Assembly (NCBI GenBank): GCA_964613425.1
Contig: CAZTHC010000021.1
Location: forward strand, 1 to 19,247
Direction of reading: 5' to 3'
From: CAZTHC01 sp964613425
Lineage (GTDB): Bacteria; Bacillota; Clostridia; TANB77; CAG-508
DNA length: 19,247 bases
Below, one piece after another: positions 15,699 to 19,247 of this stretch. The position numbers were made by a program, and so were the translations under genes. Below the pieces are notes generated by a model. It ran no database searches, was not told the origin of the DNA, and worked only from the letters and a program-made list of their open reading frames with translations. Numbering within the stretch: the stretch's first letter is position 1; each line of letters opens with the position of its first letter.

Positions 15699-15727
15699 AT
15701 GATACAACTTTGATAAAAGTTTGTCAA
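15699..15727 (-). promoter_or_regulatory. Promoter of the GntR-ABC operon with candidate operator in the spacer
   Basis: On the minus strand TTGACA (15722-15727) and TATCAT (15699-15704) are 17 bp apart. The spacer holds an inverted repeat, AACTTT-GATA-AAAGTT (15706-15721 on the plus strand), and TGTA/TACA half-sites flank the -10 (15679-15682, 15703-15706). Either could be the YtrA-type operator. Confidence 0.72.
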
Positions 15728-15763
15728 TACTTATTCCTAAAATTTTATAAACGTATTGTATTT

Positions 15764-15805
15764 TTCGGCATTTTATAATAAAATAATATACATAATTTGG
15801 CGACA
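15764..15805 (-). promoter_or_regulatory. Possible Spo0A boxes upstream of spoIIE
   Basis: On the minus strand TGCCGAA (15764-15770) matches the 0A-box consensus TGNCGAA exactly, and TGTCGCC (15799-15805) matches it partly. Both lie 140-180 bp upstream of the spoIIE start. A closer 6-of-7 match, TGACAAA, overlaps the -35 on the plus strand. The rest of the gap from 15728 to 15880 is A+T-rich without other clear signals. Confidence 0.4.
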
Positions 15806-15880
15806 AATAAAACAAAAGAATAAAAATATATAAAAAATATCACAAAAAGCAAATAACTTTTTATGTTTCACTACTATAAA

Positions 15881-15913
15881 ATGACAAAATAAGCAAGAAG
15901 TATGAGATATATT
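15881..15913 (+). promoter_or_regulatory. spoIIE promoter with 21-bp spacing
   Basis: ATGACA (15881-15886) and TATATT (15908-15913) are 21 bp apart, and no better -35 exists at 17 bp. Bacillus subtilis spoIIE is known for a sigma-A promoter with 21-bp spacing that needs Spo0A. TGACAAA (15882-15888) is a 6-of-7 0A-box match over the -35. Confidence 0.5.
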
Positions 15914-15944
15914 AGTGTAAATATAAAAAGAAGAGGTGGTAACA

Positions 15945-18123
15945 ATGTTTCAAAATATAGCAGAAGAAGTTATATATACGAATGAAGAAGAAACTAGTAG
16001 CAAAGTAAAGAATATTTTTAAAACATTATTTTCCATAAAAGATATAATATTATATATAGTGTCTTTTGGGGTTTCAGTAGTTGGATTTGGCGGAGAAATA
16101 GCTCCGTTTGGGTTAGCAATGTTGGCTGCAGTATGTAGCAATAAAATCCCAATGGCAATTGTATTTGTTTTAACATCAATTGGAACATTTATAGGTTTTG
16201 GAAAAGAAACGTTTTTAATATACATATTAACAAGTTTAATTTTTATAGCAAGTATTTTAATTAAAACTCCTAAAACAGAAAGTCATTCTAGAAATGAACA
16301 AAAAAAATTAGGGGCAAATTTATTATTTTCAGTAACAGTAGTACAAGCTATTAAAATAATATTTACGGATTTTTATGTGTATAATTTATTGACTAGTTTT
16401 GTATTAATTATTTCAGCATATGTATTTTATAAAATATTTGCAAATTCAATTATAGTAATAAAAGAACATAGTAAAGTGTTTACAATAGAAGAAGTAATTG
16501 GCGCTAGCTTATTAGTGGCAATAGCAGTTTGTTCATTAGGAAATTTGTCAATATTTGAATTATCAATAAAAAACATTTTAAGCATAATGCTAGTGTTGTT
16601 TTTAGGCTGGAAAAAAGGAATGTTAGTAGGTTCAACTGCAGGAATAACAATAGGAGTTGTTTTAGGAATTATAGGTGCAACAAACCCAATACTTATAGCA
16701 GCATATGCAGTATCTCGGTATGTTGGCAGGAATATTAAGTAAGCTAGGAAAAATAGGTGTAATATTAGGATTTTTAGTAGGGAATGCAGTTCTAACATAT
16801 GTATGCAACGGAAACATAGTTCCAATAATAACAATAAGAGAAATACTAGTAGCATCATTAGGTTTGCTTTTAATACCTAAAGATGTAGAAATAAACATAG
16901 AAGATATAATTGGAACAACAAAGTTTTTACCAGTAACAAACGGAAAAACTGTTAGTGGAGAGACAAAGGCAATTTATAAGTTAAACCAAGTTTCAGAAAC
17001 AATATCTGAAATGGCACAAAGTTGCAAAGATTCAATAATAGAAGATACAGAATTAGAAAAGGAATATAAACAAATATATATACAAGAATTAATAAATAAT
17101 GTGGAAGAATTAACAGATAATATATTATACGAAGACATAATGGAAAATGAAGACAAAATATTAGAAGATATATGTGAACAACTAGAAGAAAAAGAAGAAT
17201 TAGATGAAGAAGATTTAATAAAAGTTTTTGAAAACCACAATAATTATATAGTTGGACAAGAAGATGATAAAGTAAAAAATGACATAAATGAAATGATTAA
17301 ACAAATAAATGATACATATAAAATTTCAAAGTTGAATATAATAGTAAAACAAAGAATAGCTGAAAATAAAAAAGCATTATCAACACAATTAAGTGGAGTT
17401 TCAAAGGTAATATCATCAATAGCAGAAAATATTACGGAAACAGAAGAAAAGCAAGAAGTGCAAGAGAATTTTAAAATAGAAATAGCTACAGCAAAAACAA
17501 TAAAAAACAAATCAAAAGTTTCTGGTGACACAGCCTGTGATATGAAATTGCAAGATGGAAAGTATATGATAGCATTAAGTGATGGAATGGGGTCAGGAGA
17601 AAAAGCGAAAAAGAGTAGTCAAACAGCAATAAGTATGTTAAAAAAATTGCTATTAACAGGTTTTAGCAAACAAACTTCAATGGATTTAATAAACACAGCA
17701 ATAAAATTGAATTCAGAAGAAGAAACTTATGCAACAATAGATGTTTCAATAATAAATTTAGAAAATGGAAATATAGAGTTCATAAAAAACGGTTGCTGTC
17801 CAACATACATAAAAAATCGTAAAAAGGTTGAAATTGTAAAAACAGTATCTTTACCAGCAGGAATACTAGACAATGTAGAATTAGTAATATACGATAAAGA
17901 TTTAAAAAATGAAGATATAATAGTAATGTGCACAGACGGAATAATAGAATCTGCAACAGAATACAAAAACAAAGAATTGTGGCTAAAAAACATATTAGAA
18001 GAAATAGAAACAACAGACATACAAAAAATAGCAGACATAGTTTTAGGAGAAGCAATAGACAACGGATATGGAATGGCAAGCGATGATATGACTGTAGTTG
18101 TTGCAAAAATAGAAAAAAAGTAA
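15945..18123 (+). CDS. spoIIE: Stage II sporulation protein E (PP2C phosphatase), with +1 frame change at CGG
   Basis: SpoIIE is the membrane phosphatase at the asymmetric septum that dephosphorylates SpoIIAA and so activates sigma-F in the forespore. I place the start at ATG 15945, about 6 nt after AGAGGTGG. The first 257 residues form a multi-helix membrane domain ending NPILIAAYAVS. The zero frame then reads CGG (16716-16718) and stops at 16742. Skipping C16716 gives AYAVS-GMLAGILSKLGKIG and opens the rest of the gene: helices, a coiled acidic region (about 300-480) and the PP2C domain. In the joined product of about 725 residues the metal-binding motifs are LSDGMGSG (Asp546), CTDG (Asp664) and SDDMT (Asp713, Asp714). 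All catalytic motifs are intact, which argues against a decaying gene. Confidence 0.88.
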
Positions 18124-18150
18124 AAAATGTTTAATTTATATTATACATTT

Positions 18151-18178
18151 TAGGTCGTCAAAGGACGCCTACTCCTCA
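18151..18178 (-). repeat. Palindromic repeat related to the GTAGGAG family, inverted
   Basis: On the minus strand it reads GAGGAGTAGGCGTCCTTTGA followed by CGACC, close to the copy at 18274. AGGtCGTC pairs with GACGCCT around AAAG. It lies 28 bp after the spoIIE stop codon. Confidence 0.7.
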
Positions 18179-18202
18179 CCAAAACCGTAAAAACGGTTTT
18201 GG
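18179..18202 (+). terminator. Probable terminator after spoIIE
   Basis: CCAAAACCGT and ACGGTTTTGG form a perfect 10-bp stem with an AAAA loop, followed by GTTTTC. The tail is short on T, so termination may be partial. It is embedded in the repeat cluster and may itself be part of it. Confidence 0.5.
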
Positions 18203-18273
18203 GTTTTCAGTATTAGTTTTTCATTATTCATTAATTACTTGTATTAATAACAGATTAATTGTTTAATGTAAAT

Positions 18274-18299
18274 GTAGGAGCTGGCGTCCTTTGGCGAGC
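18274..18299 (+). repeat. GTAGGAG-type palindromic repeat
   Basis: GTAGGAGCTGGCGTCC matches the lead and core of the copies at 7071 and 7249, with nine differences in 26 positions. The outer stem has changed from GGG/CCC to GCT/AGC, a compensated change. Confidence 0.7.
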
Positions 18300-18344
18300 A
18301 GAAAATAAATATATCATAAACAATTCGTTAAATCTATAAATACA

Positions 18345-18358
18345 GTGAATAGTGAATG
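18345..18358 (+). repeat. Two GTGAATA heptads
   Basis: GTGAATA and GTGAATG, then GTTG, precede the palindrome at 18372, in the same order as the five-unit tract at 7169 precedes the palindrome at 7207. Confidence 0.65.
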
Positions 18359-18371
18359 GTTGCGAATAACT

Positions 18372-18398
18372 GTAGGGGTTAGCGTCTCCGACGACCCG
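18372..18398 (+). repeat. GTAGGGG-type palindromic repeat, degenerate copy
   Basis: GTAGGGGTTAGCGTCTCCGA then CGACCCG differs from the copy at 7249 at three positions, which weaken the stem. The GAAATTACAAAT tail (18409-18420) ends exactly at the stop codon of the thioesterase gene. Confidence 0.75.
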
Positions 18399-18420
18399 CG
18401 AAACATAAGAAATTACAAAT

Positions 18421-19149
18421 CTAATACAATTTCACAATTGCATGTAATTTTGTTAAATCTTTACTCTTAATTGTAACAACATGTGTATTCTCATCAACTT
18501 TAGAATACAAGCATACAATTTCTTCTTTATAAACAGCAGATTTTTTGTACATAACCTCAATATTCCTAAAATTTGTAGTGTTATAAACTTCATCAGGAAT
18601 TGCATTATACGCAAAATCTATGTAATTCAAATTGTTTACATGGTGGTTTGTGTCAATATCTCTTCTTTGAATAGTATAAAAATATGAAGAATCAGTATTT
18701 TCTGGTTCTTTTAATTTTTCTTCAAAACCTAGAGGAAAAACTAATTTTTCACAGGAACCATACTTTTCAAACATATCTTCTGTAACTTTAAAAATAGAAT
18801 TAGTTTCATTATTATATAAAATCCACTTTGAACTTGCAACGCAAATTAAATTGTCTTTTTCATCAAACATTTCAAAATCACGGTAAGAATAAAATTTATC
18901 CATGTTTCTAGCCCAAGTTTTAAGCTTTATTTTAGAATTCCAAATCGGATTTTTAAATATTTGAACCTTCCAATTTAACAAAATCCAAACTAAGTGAGTT
19001 TCGTCAACATTATTAATTCCATAACCAACTTTATCTGAAGCAAGAACAGCAATTTCCTGTAAAAATCTTAAAATTCCTTTAGTTGTTAAACTATTATTTT
19101 CTCCAATATCACCAAATTCTATATTAAACTCTTTTTCAAAAATACCCAT
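18421..19149 (-). CDS. Acyl-[acyl-carrier-protein] thioesterase
   Basis: The protein (242 residues from the ATG at 19149, 5 nt after GGAGG; an in-frame ATG at 19161 overlaps that site) belongs to the bacterial FatA/FatB-like thioesterases (PF01643), which release free fatty acids from acyl-ACP in the cytoplasm. Two hotdog domains are visible, about 1-130 and 150-242. The second carries the catalytic-type motif DTNHHVNNLNYIDF with Asn168 and His170. The first contains FGDIGENNSLTTKGILRFLQEIA and the LVWILLNWKVQI strand. The length is normal. No fatty-acid synthesis genes adjoin it. It converges on spoIIE across the repeat cluster. Confidence 0.92.
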   Translation of the reverse strand: MGIFEKEFNIEFGDIGENNSLTTKGILRFLQEIAVLASDKVGYGINNVDETHLVWILLNWKVQIFKNPIWNSKIKLKTWARNMDKFYSYRDFEMFDEKDNLICVASSKWILYNNETNSIFKVTEDMFEKYGSCEKLVFPLGFEEKLKEPENTDSSYFYTIQRRDIDTNHHVNNLNYIDFAYNAIPDEVYNTTNFRNIEVMYKKSAVYKEEIVCLYSKVDENTHVVTIKSKDLTKLHAIVKLY

Positions 19150-19170
19150 AAAAACCTCCATTAAGTAATA

Positions 19171-19192
19171 GTGTAATATTTGTTATTTACAC
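19171..19192. promoter_or_regulatory. Inverted repeat in the thioesterase leader
   Basis: GTGTAA and TTACAC are perfect 6-bp half-sites separated by 10 bp. They lie just upstream of the ribosome binding site and downstream of the predicted start. It does not resemble the FapR site. It could be an operator of unknown regulator. Confidence 0.35.
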
Positions 19193-19215
19193 CATATTTT
19201 CTCACAACGAAAGAT

Positions 19216-19244
19216 AGTATATCACAAAAATTAAAAAAAGTAAA
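19216..19244 (-). promoter_or_regulatory. Promoter of the thioesterase gene
   Basis: On the minus strand TTTACT (19239-19244) and TATACT (19216-19221) are 17 bp apart, with a TG extension before the -10. The leader would be about 60 nt. Confidence 0.6.
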
Positions 19245-19247
19245 AAA

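Noticed and set aside
16705..18123. Separate SpoIIE-like phosphatase gene starting at 16705
   Set aside because: No binding site precedes this ATG, and the sequence continues the membrane domain begun at 15945, so it is the second half of one spoIIE gene.

Overview
The window looks like chromosome from a low-GC, anaerobic, spore-forming member of the Clostridia, probably a gut lineage. The evidence is the strong A+T bias, the AGGAGG-type ribosome binding sites, tRNAs with encoded CCA, a rubrerythrin, the sporulation phosphatase SpoIIE, and short palindromic intergenic repeats of the kind found in gut Clostridia. I see no phage, insertion sequence, rRNA or CRISPR array.

Layout. On the minus strand, 1-3746 holds a secreted or anchored C39-like peptidase with SH3b repeats (cut by the window edge) and a fused ATPase-permease ABC exporter. 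A tRNA-Arg(UCU) follows at 3850-3926 on the minus strand. From 4029 to 9345 the plus strand carries a CmpB-type membrane protein, a YkvI-like transporter (frameshifted), a single-pass membrane protein with a predicted propeller-like outer domain, a CvpA-family protein and an LCP (LytR-CpsA-Psr) cell-wall enzyme. A D-Ala-D-Ala carboxypeptidase (minus) converges on the LCP gene over a shared terminator. ComEA, a RelE/HigB-type toxin and its HTH antitoxin follow on the plus strand. Then come an initiator tRNA-Met (minus), a HAD-fold 5'-nucleotidase-like gene, rubrerythrin, a YtrA-type GntR-ABC operon (minus), spoIIE (plus, frameshifted) and an acyl-ACP thioesterase (minus).

Most genes serve the envelope: cell-wall ligation, peptidoglycan trimming, export, fatty-acid release and DNA uptake. 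The rest concern sporulation, oxidative stress and housekeeping. Repeat clusters at 7071-7325, 12438-12460 and 18151-18398 share a GTAGGGG-led palindrome, and two of them also carry a GTGAATA heptad tract.

The most striking observation concerns recoding. Two conserved genes, the YkvI-like gene and spoIIE, are each split by a +1 frame change. In both, the zero-frame codon at the junction is CGG followed by a pyrimidine, and skipping the C restores a family-like sequence through a GGY glycine codon. I found no other in-frame CGG codon in any coding region of the window, although CGU, CGC and CGA all occur. This is what would be expected if CGG lacks a decoding tRNA and acts as a +1 frameshift codon. 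Two sequencing indels remain the main alternative. A third frame problem of the opposite sign lies at the 5' end of the carboxypeptidase gene, at a slippery A AAT TTA.
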